A stretch of 64,000 nucleotides of DNA from Lachnospiraceae bacterium JLR.KK002 (lineage in GTDB: Bacteria > Bacillota > Clostridia > Lachnospirales > Lachnospiraceae), in the NCBI GenBank assembly GCA_036941025.1, contig JAYMNP010000001.1:3246501-3310500 (forward strand), in the 5' to 3' direction. Position numbers and translations under genes: made by a program. The notes below the pieces were generated by a model. That model made no database searches. It was not told the origin of the DNA and saw nothing but the letters and a program-made list of their open reading frames with translations. Of the stretch, positions 9,114 through 17,747 are shown one piece after another. Each line of letters begins with the position of its first letter. Position 1 is the stretch's first letter.

Positions 9114-9608
9114 TTATGCCCCACTTCTGCTGTCAGGAATATTAATCGGCATATCTTGTGTTCCGTCCGATATTTCAGCCTGGTTTGCAGCTGCCGCTTT
9201 CTCCATCTTTTCTTTCTTCAACTGTTCTATCCATCCTGAATCCACATAATGTGTTGCATATGCCTTTTCAATCTCTGGATTTCCACTTTTACTGAACTGC
9301 AGGGGGATTACCGGCTTATGCCCATGCCTTTTCTTCACGCCCCATCGTTTATAGTAGCAGAAGGACGGTTTCAGATTTGATTTCTTCGCATAGGAGCGAA
9401 TCTGTTTCATGATAAATGAAAGTTTCTTTAAATTACACGTACAGACCGCTTCCAGATACCGTATTTTCCCGAACCTCCAGTCCTCATATTTCTGCTTTGG
9501 CAACACTCCTACGTCAACCAGTACATCTGCCGGGGCAGCATATCCTCTCTTCTGGCACTGGTGGTAGACAGCAGAGTGTACTTTCCCTATCAGTTCTGAT
9601 TCTTTCAC
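9114..9608 (-). CDS. Uncharacterised conserved protein; GTG start
   Basis: The best start is GTG at 9608, five bases after a perfect GGAGG. In-frame ATGs at 9644 and 9620 lie in or beside the terminator-like hairpin 9629-9656 and lack ribosome sites. The 164-residue protein contains EDWRFGKIRYLEAVCTCNL, KLSFIMKQIRSYAKKSNLKP, YYKRWGVKK and LQFSKSGNPEIEKAYATHYV. I associate this set with a widespread uncharacterised Firmicute family, often of one copy per genome. It is basic in the middle, which would suit nucleic-acid contact, but that is only a suggestion. Confidence 0.6.
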   Translation of the reverse strand: MKESELIGKVHSAVYHQCQKRGYAAPADVLVDVGVLPKQKYEDWRFGKIRYLEAVCTCNLKKLSFIMKQIRSYAKKSNLKPSFCYYKRWGVKKRHGHKPVIPLQFSKSGNPEIEKAYATHYVDSGWIEQLKKEKMEKAAAANQAEISDGTQDMPINIPDSRSGA

Positions 9609-9628
9609 TGTATCCTCCATGTAAATAA

Positions 9629-9660
9629 CCCCGGCTATATCCATTCACAGCCGGGGATTC
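9629..9660 (-). terminator. GC-rich hairpin between the Rpn gene and the next gene
   Basis: CCCCGGCT pairs with AGCCGGGG and on the minus strand is followed by TTATTTAC. It lies downstream of the Rpn stop (9700) and covers in-frame ATGs of the following gene. It probably terminates or attenuates rpn transcription. Confidence 0.55.
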
Positions 9661-9699
9661 TATTGATTTTTCTCCATTGTATCTGCGTGATGACAAGTA

Positions 9700-10599
9700 T
9701 TATATCGTTTGAAACAATCCTTTTTCAATTTCCAGAATGTCCTCCACAGACAACTCCGTAAAACAGCCTGCAATTTCTTCTGCTGACAATTTCCCCAACC
9801 TCAACATCTGTTCCGCAGCTTTTCGTGCAGTCTCTTTTGAGGCTGCTTTCTTTTCGCTTGCTATATGGGTACGCATAATCTTTTCTTCATCAAACAAAGC
9901 CATCATAATAGATATAACCTCCTTTTCCCTGCCTGCCAAAAACTCCCGGAGCACGTCACTGTCCTTACAGATACGGATAGTTTCCGTGACAGCTTCCCGG
10001 CTTCTCCCATACTGTTTCACCTGTTCATTATATACTTTTGTAAAATTTACATACTGGCTGATAATGTCATTGCCTTTGCCACCATAAAGCACTTTCACCT
10101 TTATTTCAATGGCACATTCCTTACCACCGAAAAATTCTTTGGAAAGTGAAATCGTTTCCGGCCTGTCGGTACGCTCTCCTGTAAAAATCATGTATAATTC
10201 CGGTTCTGGTACATGAACTTTCTTACTTCCGTATAAGTCTGCATCCTGTTCCTCAAAGTAATCGTGGTAAATCTGCGCTAAATACATCAGCACACGTATA
10301 ATGATATTCATCGTCCATGAAGATTGATGCTCGACCAGGAACATGACTTTATCCCCAACTCTGAAACACAGGTCATTGTAGATCCCATTCGTGAGGACAT
10401 TTCTTATCGTAATGTCCGTAAGCGCATCTTCCGTCGTCTCCGCATCCTCCGGGTGGAGCGCATGGTATAGCTGTATCAGGTACTTCTTATCCCGAAAAAG
10501 CGTTGAAAAAACACTGTCTTTCGCCGTATATTTTGCAAACGCCTCCTTTTTCTCCGCTGTTTTCCCTTTTGGTTCTTCCTGTAATGTTTCACCCTGCAT
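9700..10599 (-). CDS. Rpn family PD-(D/E)XK nuclease / putative transposase
   Basis: Starts at ATG 10599 with GAGGTG upstream, and is 299 residues long. The N-terminal half has the PDDEXK_2 family pattern: DSVFSTLFRDKKYLIQLYHAL, LVEHQSSWTMNIIIRVLMYL, and EIKVKVLYGG for the EhK strand. The C-terminal third is helical (SEKKAASKETARKAAEQMLR) and ends in the regulatory ELSVEDILEIEKG repeat seen in this family. Rpn proteins promote RecA-independent DNA exchange in E. coli and are frequent in Lachnospiraceae. The promoter lies at 10670-10698. Confidence 0.85.
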   Translation of the reverse strand: MQGETLQEEPKGKTAEKKEAFAKYTAKDSVFSTLFRDKKYLIQLYHALHPEDAETTEDALTDITIRNVLTNGIYNDLCFRVGDKVMFLVEHQSSWTMNIIIRVLMYLAQIYHDYFEEQDADLYGSKKVHVPEPELYMIFTGERTDRPETISLSKEFFGGKECAIEIKVKVLYGGKGNDIISQYVNFTKVYNEQVKQYGRSREAVTETIRICKDSDVLREFLAGREKEVISIMMALFDEEKIMRTHIASEKKAASKETARKAAEQMLRLGKLSAEEIAGCFTELSVEDILEIEKGLFQTI

Positions 10600-10669
10600 C
10601 GTATCACCTCGGTTCTGGCTTTTGCTGATCAATCTGGCAGATCAGCTATGCCCTGTCTGCTATGGTTTT

Positions 10670-10698
10670 ATTATACAGAGAAACTCTCCATTGTTCAA
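10670..10698 (-). promoter_or_regulatory. Sigma-A promoter of the Rpn gene
   Basis: On the minus strand, TTGAAC and TATAAT are separated by exactly 17 bases. The group IIC intron ends only five bases upstream, so it sits between an upstream terminator and this promoter. Confidence 0.7.
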
Positions 10699-10702
10699 GA
10701 CA

Positions 10703-12597
10703 ATCGGGTAGGAGGCTACCCATTAATTGAGCAGCCGACCTCCCACACCACTGTACGTACCGTTCGGTATACAACGGTTCAATAGTTTTCACGATACTTT
10801 TAGATAATAGTCAAGCATGGAGATATATCCCAGCCTGGCTATTACTTTATTGGTAAGGGCAATTCTTAATATCTGTGCTGTCCTCCAGTAACCTTTCCGG
10901 CTGTTGGCTATCTGATGCACCTGCCATTCTTCAATCTTTAACGCTCTTAGGTTTCGGTACCTCGTTTTCACCTTTTTCCATTGTTTCCAATAGATTGCAC
11001 GTATTCTGCGCCGGAGCCATTCATCTGTCTCCGACATCAGTCCTTTCATGTCTGCAAGTTTGTAGTAATTTATCCACCCTCTGGCATACTCCGCAAGTTT
11101 CTGTCGCCGGTAGTCGTTACTCCACCCTTTGCTCTTCCGGGTTATCTCCCTTAGCTTGCCTTTCATCTTTTTGGCACTCTTAGGGTGTACCCGGAATCTG
11201 CACTCCCCTTTGTTCCTGTAAAATGCGTATCCCGGATATTTTATTTTGCTGACATGGGTTACTGTTGTCCTGGCCCGGTTTACTTTCAGGAATAATTCTC
11301 CCTCTATGAATGGGATTATGTTCGCAAGCGTCCTCTCCGCACTCTTTCTGCTCTTGCAGAATATCAGCGCATCGTCCGCATACCTTACGAATCGGTGTCC
11401 CCTGCGTTCCAGTTCCTTATCCAGTTCATTCAGCATCACATTTCCATACAATGGGCTTAACGGTCCACCCTGTGGGCACGCCTTCCTCCGTTTTCTCAAA
11501 GAATCCGTTCTGCAATACTCCTGCGTTCAGGTATTTGTGTATCAGCGATACCACACGTCCGTCCTTGACTGTCCGTGACAGTACCTCTATGAGTTTGCTG
11601 TGGTTTACCGTATCAAAAAATTTCTCTAAATCCATGCTTACCACATATACATACCCTTCCTCTGCATTCTTTTTGCAGGCTCTCAATGCGTCATGCTGGC
11701 TCCTTCCCGGTCTGAACCCATAACTGTTTTCTGAAAACTGCGGTTCAAACAGCGGCGACAGTTCCTGGGTGACTGCCTGCTGAACCAGGCGGTCTACAAC
11801 AGTGGGTATTCCCAGTTTCCTGACCCTGCCTTTTTCTTCCCTGGGTATCTCTACCCTGCGGACTGGATTCGGTTTATATTTTCCTTCCCTTATCTTCTGG
11901 ATTATTTCGCTCTGGTTTTCTTTCAGGCAGGGCAGAAGTTCATCCACCTGCATCCCGTCAATCCCGCCTTTGCCTTTGTTTGATTTCACTCTTTTATACG
12001 CTTTGTTTCAGTTGTCTTTTCGCAAAATCAGTTCCAGTAGATTGTCCGTCCAAAAGTCCGTGATGATGTCGTTGTTTTCAGTAATCCGCTGACAGACGGA
12101 CACTTCTGCATACTCTTTCTGTTCCGCAGATACCATTTGCAGATAGTCTTCCATATCAAGTTGTCTGTCCTTAAACCCATCTTTGGTTACATTCATTTAC
12201 TCACATCTCCTAAAGTTCAGTCCTTCCCACCACGTTTGCAACCGTAGTGGTACTATGACCTCTGCTGACTTCTCGTGATAAATCTTGTTTCAACCGCTTC
12301 CGCAAATATTTTATTGCACTGGATGCGTCCACGAGACCTCCCCGGGTACTCACACGCTCTTTCCCTCTTATACTCACTCCATAACTGCTAACTACAGTTT
12401 CGTGCAGTTATCGGACTTTGGTTTGTTTGGCAACCTTATCCCTGTATTTAGCCTCAAATGTAGCAAGCCAGAGTTTTGCCTGATCCTTTCTTCAGATTCC
12501 ACCTCACGATGGACACCCCTGGCTTTGGCTGTATCCTTCCCACTGCCGGGCGGATTGGGGACTTTCACCCGTTAGAATGTATGCCCACCGGGCACAC
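10703..12597 (-). mobile_element. Group IIC intron (degenerate)
   Basis: The 5' end (minus strand, 12597) reads GTGTGCCCGG followed by a GGGTGAAAGTCCC block, the usual start of bacterial group IIC introns. Near the 3' end a domain V-like hairpin (GAACCG…, about 10749-10780) and a domain VI stem (GGGTAGCCTCCTACCC) precede an end at about 10703. The 5' exon is a terminator hairpin ending in seven T's. Insertion just after intrinsic terminators is the known IIC preference. The encoded reverse transcriptase is broken, so this copy needs help in trans or is dead. Confidence 0.85.
10789..12196 (-). pseudogene. ltrA: Group II intron reverse transcriptase/maturase (broken)
   Basis: Three frames are needed. 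12196-12008 gives the N-terminus and stops at TGA after LILRKDN. 11989-11426 resumes with KSNKGKGGIDGMQVDELLP and RKLGIPTVVDRLVQQAV up to EEGVP. 11499-10789 carries PQGGPLSPLYGNVMLNELDK, RFVRYADDALIF (the catalytic YADD box) and the maturase X domain (GWINYYKLADMKG). The lesions are one nonsense codon and one frameshift near 11490. The full protein would be about 465 residues, normal for class C enzymes without an endonuclease domain. Confidence 0.85.
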
Positions 12598-12625
12598 CAA
12601 AAAAACAGGAGTGCCGAAGCACCCC
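12598..12625 (-). terminator. Terminator that received the group IIC intron
   Basis: On the minus strand GGGTGC-TTCG-GCACTCC is followed by TGTTTTTTTG, and the intron begins at the very next base. Confidence 0.75.
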
Positions 12626-12641
12626 CATTCCCTAAACCCTC

Positions 12642-12670
12642 TTGCAAAATTCGCAGTGTTGGTTTATAAT
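12642..12670 (+). promoter_or_regulatory. Promoter for a candidate antisense RNA
   Basis: TTGCAA and TATAAT are spaced by exactly 17 bases on the plus strand, facing the 3' end of the small toxin gene on the other strand. The predicted start is about 12677. Confidence 0.6.
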
Positions 12671-12676
12671 CAGGTT

Positions 12677-12790
12677 AGAAACCGAAGGATATTGAAGCGT
12701 CCAACGGCTGGCAATCGGAAACGAGTAATCAATTTCAAAAAAGCAAACGGATTACAGGCTATCCTCTATTGCAGTAGAAGATAGCCTTTT
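12677..12790 (+). ncRNA. Candidate antisense RNA antitoxin (RatA-like arrangement)
   Basis: Transcription from the 12642-12670 promoter would run about 114 bases to the hairpin 12758-12786, which is followed by TTTT on this strand. No ORF is present. The RNA would be convergent with the toxin mRNA and share its terminator, so the two could pair over the 3' region. This is the layout of TxpA/RatA-type loci. The RNA is inferred only from promoter, terminator and position. Confidence 0.5.
12758..12790. terminator. Bidirectional terminator shared by toxin mRNA and antisense RNA
   Basis: GGCTATC pairs with GATAGCC, extended by an inner TCTA/TAGA stem around TTGCAG, and is followed by TTTT on the plus strand. 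Confidence 0.7.
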
Positions 12791-12793
12791 CCG

Positions 12794-12877
12794 TTACTTG
12801 CGGTTGTTTCTGTTGTCTAAGTATGTTAATGCTGCGAAAATGACCAACAGCAGTGTAAGTATCTCAAGTGTGTTCAT
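12794..12877 (-). CDS. Putative holin-like / type I toxin peptide (27 residues)
   Basis: ATG 12877 is preceded by an AAAGGAGGTC ribosome site. The peptide begins MNTLEILTLLLVIFAALTYL and ends DNRNNRK: one transmembrane helix followed by a charged tail. This is the pattern of the putative holin-like toxin family (TxpA/BsrG-like) common in Firmicutes. Upstream on the minus strand a TATAAT lies at 12954-12949. A convergent promoter on the opposite strand suggests control by an antisense RNA. A fragment of a second copy remains at 401-440. Confidence 0.7.
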   Translation of the reverse strand: MNTLEILTLLLVIFAALTYLDNRNNRK

Positions 12878-12994
12878 ACCGACCTCCTTTCCGTTTCCAG
12901 AAAGGACAACCGCAGACTATCCCTACCTGCTCTAATCTGACTAAGAGAATTATAGCACGTTATGTCGAATAATGCTATAAAAGATTTGCGTTAA

Positions 12995-13132
12995 TCACTC
13001 TGCCGCTTCCAATACCACCTCTGCAAATTCCGCATCGCTCATGGCTTCCAGTTTCCCTAAGATCTGTCCGGCAAGCTCCACCATGTCACTGTCCTGTATA
13101 TGGGGGATCACGTTCTTTATGTCGGCAATCAT
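12995..13132 (-). CDS. Small acidic conjugative-element protein (45 residues)
   Basis: ATG 13132 overlaps the TGA of the preceding gene (ATGA), with AGGAAGG just before it. The peptide runs MIADIKNVIPHIQDSDMVE, LAGQILGKLEAMSDAEFAE, VVLEAAE. Its LEAMSDAEFAEVV ending resembles the C-termini of small transfer-associated proteins in Tn1549-like elements. It may instead be the detached C-terminus of the upstream protein. Confidence 0.5.
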   Translation of the reverse strand: MIADIKNVIPHIQDSDMVELAGQILGKLEAMSDAEFAEVVLEAAE

Positions 13133-14233
13133 GCCCTTCCTGTATGCTTCTCTTTTTCCTCTTTCGGCTTCTCATTGTTCAGGACGTTATCAATCATGTT
13201 GTAGTTACATTCTTCCAGTTCCTCAATCTTTGCAAGCGGCTTGTATTCCGCCAGCTTATCTAACAGCTCCTTCGCCTTCCTTGCGGTCTGTACGCCCTTA
13301 CTGTCATCAGGCTCCGTCCCTTTCCCGATAATGTCCGTCATGCCTTCCCGGATACTGTCTGAAATGAGCGCCTTGAGGAAATCATTCAGGTACCCGGTAT
13401 TCCCGTTCCTGATGTCCTCTGTGATGTTCGCTATCTGCGCTTCCCTGTCCTCCACGGTCTGATTGTACTGAACAGTGTTGTAGTTGCAGGAAAGCTGGTC
13501 TATCTCCGCAGCAAGGAAAGCCGCCTGCCACTTTTCCAGAGAACCCCGCACCTCGATGTCCGGCAGCTTGTCGATCAGCTCCGCAATGATCTCCACCGCC
13601 TTCGGGTTGTCGGTAATATCCGGCACATAGTCCAGAATCTCCAAATCCGCAATTCTTCCGGATACAATATCCATCTGCGTATCCTCATAGCTCTCTGTCC
13701 CTTCTGTATGGATATTGATGCCGATGCTTGGGACAGCGTTCATCCTCTCCGGCGGTATCCGGTTGAAAATGGCGATTGCTTCCTCCACACCCGCTATATC
13801 CTCATGGTACTCTCCGAAATTGTGGAATTCCCCGCACTCCGCCACTGTAAGGGTGACAACCGTCTGTTTTTCCTCCTGTGCCTGCTCTGCGGCTTTCTCC
13901 TGCAGGGCGGCTCTTTTTTCCGCAAGACAGGCTTCCACACCCGGAAGATACTCCCCAAGCGTCCCGGTCTTGCCCTCTGTAATGGGATTGATGTCTACCT
14001 TAACGCCGCCGATTGTAAAACCGTCCTCGTTAAAGGCATTGAACAGGTCATCTTCGCTTTCCCTTCCCCGGTACTCCACCACCACGTCAAGGTCAGAAGC
14101 CGCTTCCTCCAAACCTCTGCACCGACTTCCGGATACTGCTGCATCAACAAGCTCTATATTTATCCCATACTCGTCAATTTTAGACTGCAAATAAGCGTAG
14201 ACACCCAGTTCTATATCCTCCTGTGTCTGGATA
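13129..14233 (-). pseudogene. Large conjugative-element protein, C-terminal part (nucleotidyltransferase-like + YodL-like)
   Basis: The frame extends past ATG 14190 to about 14233 (QTQEDIELGVYAYLQ), where an IS200-like element begins, so the N-terminus is missing. Residues 1-80 hold a nucleotidyltransferase-like region (DAAVSGSRCRGLEEAASDLD, VVVEYRG). Residues about 110-190 contain VTLTVAECGEFHNFGEYHED and FNRIPPERMNAVPSIGINIH, shared by polyvalent proteins of Tn1549-like elements. The rest is helical. It may be the other end of the ArdC-like gene cut at 26300, as both domains often occur in one protein. Confidence 0.6.
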
Positions 14234-14248
14234 GGTTACACTGAACCA

Positions 14249-14291
14249 CTACCGGCTAAAGCCGGTAGGTTCAACATGCTGCTAAAGCAGC
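14249..14291. repeat. TAAA-loop hairpins at one end of the IS200-like element
   Basis: Two perfect hairpins with the same TAAA loop and different stems, probably the TnpA recognition structures of the right end. Confidence 0.6.
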
Positions 14292-14333
14292 CTAAAGTTG
14301 TGCATGCTGCAAGTTATCGGTATCCCATTACTT

Positions 14334-14777
14334 TTATCCTATCTCAAAGTTATCAGAATTGCTCCTCTCTTGCAGATCTTGATTCTTGATATACTCCTTG
14401 ATGATTTCATCTGTTACATTTCCACTGCTTGCTACAAAATAGCCTCTTGCCCACAAGTGTTGACCCCAGAATTGCTTATTTAATTCTTTATATTCCATCT
14501 GCAATTTTCGCGACGTATTCCCTTTTATATACTGTACCAACTTACTCGCTGACAAATGCGGCGGAACGGATACCAACAGATGGATATGGTCATTTCCAAC
14601 ATGTCCTGCCAGTATTTCTACTTCATTGCTCTGGCAGATGATTCTGATGAGTTCTCTTGTTCTTATCGCTATTTTTCCTGTTATCACTGGTTTTCGATAT
14701 TTTGTTATCCAGACTAAATGGTACTTGATATCGTATGTGCAATGTGCTGACTTTCTGTAATTTTCCATTTCTTTCAC
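14334..14777 (-). CDS. tnpA: IS200-type Y1 transposase TnpA
   Basis: 147 residues, the normal size. It has the HUH motif HIHLLVSVPPHLSASKLVQ, the N-terminal YHLVWITKYRKPV, and the C-terminal tyrosine region (GYFVASSGNVTDEIIKEYI). It cuts and rejoins single-stranded DNA at the hairpin ends. It is intact. Confidence 0.9.
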   Translation of the reverse strand: MKEMENYRKSAHCTYDIKYHLVWITKYRKPVITGKIAIRTRELIRIICQSNEVEILAGHVGNDHIHLLVSVPPHLSASKLVQYIKGNTSRKLQMEYKELNKQFWGQHLWARGYFVASSGNVTDEIIKEYIKNQDLQERSNSDNFEIG

Positions 14778-14831
14778 CTCAAGTTTAGTATCTCTGTTTT
14801 CACCTTTTCTAAACTTGAAGCTATGGGGTTT

Positions 14832-14869
14832 ACCTAAAGGTTTCGCCTAAAGGCGAGGGTTTTAACCCC
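14832..14869. repeat. TAAA-loop hairpins at the other end of the IS200-like element
   Basis: Two small TAAA-loop hairpins sit inside an outer GGGGTTT/AACCCC stem. Confidence 0.55.
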
Positions 14870-14944
14870 ATTATACAGACAATAAACTGGACAGATTTTT
14901 TAAGGTCATATAATATAAAACCAGTAAGAAAAGGAGCAGCCAAT

Positions 14945-15241
14945 ATGACCGAATCAAAACAGAACAGAAAACCTCGTAAGTACACAGATGAATTTAAACA
15001 GCAGCTGGTGGATTTATACCATTCCGGTAAACGAAGATGTGATATCTGCCGGGAATACGATATTGCTCATTCCCTGTTTGATAAATGGGTAAAGCAGGCG
15101 GAAAACTCCGGCTCTTTCCACGAAAAGGACAACCGCACACCAGAGCAGGAAGAACTGCTAAAACTCCGTAAGGAAAACCAGCAGCTTAAGATGGAGAACG
15201 ATATTTTAAAACAGGCGGCGCTGATCTCAGGACGAAAGTAA
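14945..15241 (+). CDS. IS3 transposase OrfA (HTH)
   Basis: 98 residues after AAGGAGCAGCC. It has a helix-turn-helix (CDICREYDIAHSLFDKWVKQ) followed by a leucine-zipper coiled coil (EELLKLRKENQQLKMENDIL). It binds the IS ends and modulates the OrfB integrase. Confidence 0.88.
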   Translation: MTESKQNRKPRKYTDEFKQQLVDLYHSGKRRCDICREYDIAHSLFDKWVKQAENSGSFHEKDNRTPEQEELLKLRKENQQLKMENDILKQAALISGRK

Positions 15242-15243
15242 AT

Positions 15244-16077
15244 GTGATAAAGGCCAATGCCCACAAATACTCTGTATCAGCAATGTGCCGCGTCCTGCAG
15301 GTAAACAGAAGCACTTATTATTACGAAGCAAAACAAACGCCCGTCGATTCAGAGCTCTCCTCTGAAATCACAGAAATTTTCAAAGCAAGCCGTAACAATT
15401 ACGGCACACGCAAAATAAAGGAGGAGCTGATGAAAACAGGAAAACAGGTATCCAGACGCCGGACTGGACGGATCATGAAGCAGGAAGGCCTGGTTTCCAA
15501 TTACACAACCGCACAATTTAAGCCGCACAAAGACACCTGCAACGAATCCAAAACAGGAAATGTCCTGGACCGTCAGTTTCAGGACAGGGAATACAGGGAC
15601 GTTGTAATAAGCGATTTAACATATGTAAGGGTAGGGACAGACTGGAATTACATATGTGTACTTGTAGACCTCTTTAACAGGGAAATCATAGGCTACAGTG
15701 CCGGAGAGCATAAAACGGCAGGACTTGTAAAAGAGGCATTCCAGAGTGTGGAAGGAAGTCTGCAGGATATCCGCCTGTTCCATACTGACCGTGGAAACGA
15801 ATTCAAAAACCAGACAATCGAAGAACTGCTGGAGGCATTTGATATAGAACGTTCCCTGAGCCATAAAGGATGCCCTTATGATAATGCCGTAGCAGAAGCG
15901 ACATTTAAGATTATAAAAACAGAATTCGTATGGAATGAAACATTTGCAGATCTGAAGGAGCTGAAATTGAAGTTATGGGATTATGTGAACTGGTATAACC
16001 ATCACAGAATACATTCCGCTTTAGGATATCAAACACCGGTACAATATAGGGAAAACAACCTTAAAAAAGTTGTCTGA
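15244..16077 (+). CDS. IS3 transposase OrfB (DDE integrase)
   Basis: 277 residues beginning at GTG 15244, two bases after orfA, so expression may be by coupling or frameshift. It has an HTH_21-like N-terminus (NNYGTRKIKEELMKTGKQVS) and an rve core with VVISDLTYVRV (first Asp), LFHTDRGNEFKN (second Asp) and NAVAEATFKIIKTE (Glu). It is complete. Confidence 0.9.
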   Translation: MIKANAHKYSVSAMCRVLQVNRSTYYYEAKQTPVDSELSSEITEIFKASRNNYGTRKIKEELMKTGKQVSRRRTGRIMKQEGLVSNYTTAQFKPHKDTCNESKTGNVLDRQFQDREYRDVVISDLTYVRVGTDWNYICVLVDLFNREIIGYSAGEHKTAGLVKEAFQSVEGSLQDIRLFHTDRGNEFKNQTIEELLEAFDIERSLSHKGCPYDNAVAEATFKIIKTEFVWNETFADLKELKLKLWDYVNWYNHHRIHSALGYQTPVQYRENNLKKVV

Positions 16078-16110
16078 AAAAGTGTTGACAATCCACTTAT
16101 ATGGTACTAA

Positions 16111-16160
16111 AAAGTGTATCGTAATTGAAGTTTTATGCCTCATTCCGATACACTTTTTTT
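16111..16160 (+). terminator. Strong terminator downstream of the IS3 element
   Basis: An 11-bp stem, AAAGTGTATCG with CGATACACTTT, is followed by a T run. Between 16161 and 16416 I see no gene. Confidence 0.75.
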
Positions 16161-16416
16161 GTGCAGTATGCTATTAATTTTGAAATCCTTCTTAATCTTG
16201 TATTTATGTACTTTTTGTTTCATTTTCATTATGTTGCTTTTCTTTGTTCTTCAGGCATTATGCCACACTTATCATGAATACTCTTGTTGTCAGCTATTCG
16301 TATACTCCCTTTACACTTTTTAAATATGCTGTTTTTAGATATACCTATGTAGCGAAAGCAGCTTTGTGAAGAAAGTTTCGTTAACAAAACAATACTAAAA
16401 ACAATCTTTTTATTGC

Positions 16417-17747
16417 TTAAACGTATTGATATCGTTTTCTGTATGCATATAAAAAAGCCACGGACATAAACACCGATATAAATTCCGCCGCCACAATAGC
16501 AGACCATATTCCGTCAATTCCAATTAGGAGCGGCAAAATGAAAATAGCTGCTATCTGAAAAACAAAAGTCCTTACAAAAGAGATTGCCGCCGAAACTGCC
16601 CCATTGTTTAAAGCTGTAAAGAATCCGGACGCCCAAATGTTAAATCCCATAAACAGGAACGAACATGAATAAATTCGAAATCCCCTTGATGTCATGCGGA
16701 ACAGTTCTTCATCATAACTTGTAAAAGTCCGAACGAGTGGAACATTCAAAATTTCTGCAGCAGCTAACATTCCTACACCTAAAACCGCCATCAAAACAAT
16801 CCCTTTTTTGAACATATTCTTTAATTCGTCTGTATTGCCTGCGCCATAGTGATAGCCTACAATTGGTGAGCTGCCAATAGAATATCCGAAAAACACGCCT
16901 GTAAATATCACATAGATATACATGATAACACCATATGCAACAACGCCATCTTCCCCTGCAATTCGTAAAAGCTGGAAATTATAAATCATGTTCATAACAG
17001 AGGTAGAAAGGTTTGTTACCATTTCAGAAGAACCGTTTGTGCAGGTTTTCCAAAGGACTTTTCCATAGAACTTTGTTTTTGTCAGCCTGAGCAGGCTGCT
17101 GTTTTTTCTTGCAAAATAAATCAGAGGTCCAACCCCGCCAATAATCTGTCCGACAGCACAGGCATAAGCCGCCCCCAAAATACCCCAGTCGAAAATGGCA
17201 ATGAATATCCAGTCCAGCGCAACATGGGTAACCCCTGATGCCACCATAAACACAAGACTAAGGTTTGGTTTTTCTGCTGCGACAAAAAAGCACTGGTATG
17301 TATATTGCAGGATAAAAGCCGGAAGTGTAATAAACATAATCCTGCCATAGAGAATACCATATTCAAGAATTTCTCCATCTACACCGAACATAGACATAAT
17401 AGGGCGGATAAATATCGCTCCAAATATGGCAATTATCGTGCTTATAATGATAATAAAGTAAATCATAAGGGAAAATACTGGTTTGCTTTCTCTTGTTCTC
17501 CCTCCCCTAATGTTTTGGATATGACTGCGCTTCCACCCGAACCAATCATAAACCCTATCGTACTGATAGCCATAAGGAGCGGGAAGATAAGATTAATTGC
17601 CGCAAAAGGCGTTTTCCCTACAAAATTGGAAACAAAAAAGCCGTCTACTATGTAGTATAACGCTGAAAAAACATTCATACATATGGACGGCATTACAAAA
17701 CGCACGAGCCGTTTATAGGTAAAATGGTCAGATAACTGTATTCTCAT
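16417..17747 (-). pseudogene. MATE-family efflux transporter, split by a one-base frameshift
   Basis: The N-terminal frame (17747-17463) starts MRIQLSDHFTYKRLVRFVMP and contains MIGSGGSAVISKTLGEGEQE, the MATE signature. It stops after ANQYFPL. The second frame (17466-16417) continues MIYFIIIISTIIAIFGAIFI with the second MATE half (MTSRGFRIYSCSFLFMGFNI). Adding one T to the TTTT run at about 17473-17476 restores QYFSLMIYF, giving a normal ~443-residue, 12-helix protein. It overlaps the kinase-like gene by ATGA, so it is the last gene of the MerR-controlled operon. Confidence 0.85.

Larger units (their letters stand above)
14236..14872 (-). mobile_element. IS200/IS605-family element (tnpA only)
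   Basis: The Y1 transposase gene is flanked by subterminal hairpins instead of inverted repeats: CTACCGGC-TAAA-GCCGGTAG (14249-14268) and GCTGC-TAAA-GCAGC (14278-14291) on one side, ACC-TAAA-GGT (14832-14841) and TCGCC-TAAA-GGCGA (14843-14856) on the other. The element interrupts the large conjugative-element protein at about 14233. No tnpB or omega-RNA region is present. Exact ends are approximate. Confidence 0.75.
14889..16078 (+). mobile_element. IS3-family element
   Basis: OrfA and OrfB lie between imperfect inverted repeats. The left end reads TGGACAGATTTTTTAAGG, and the right end read on the minus strand CAGACAACTTTTTTAAGG. The stop codon of orfB lies in the right repeat. It is about 1.19 kb and appears intact. 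A strong terminator follows at 16111. Confidence 0.8.

Noticed and set aside
10789..12575. Several long plus-strand frames across the first intron (e.g. 10875-11183, 11310-11723)
   Set aside because: They are antisense shadows of the reverse transcriptase and intron RNA; none has a ribosome site or recognisable domain.
12260..12600. Possible plus-strand protein between the intron ORF and the toxin
   Set aside because: The region matches the folded 5' part of a group IIC intron on the other strand.
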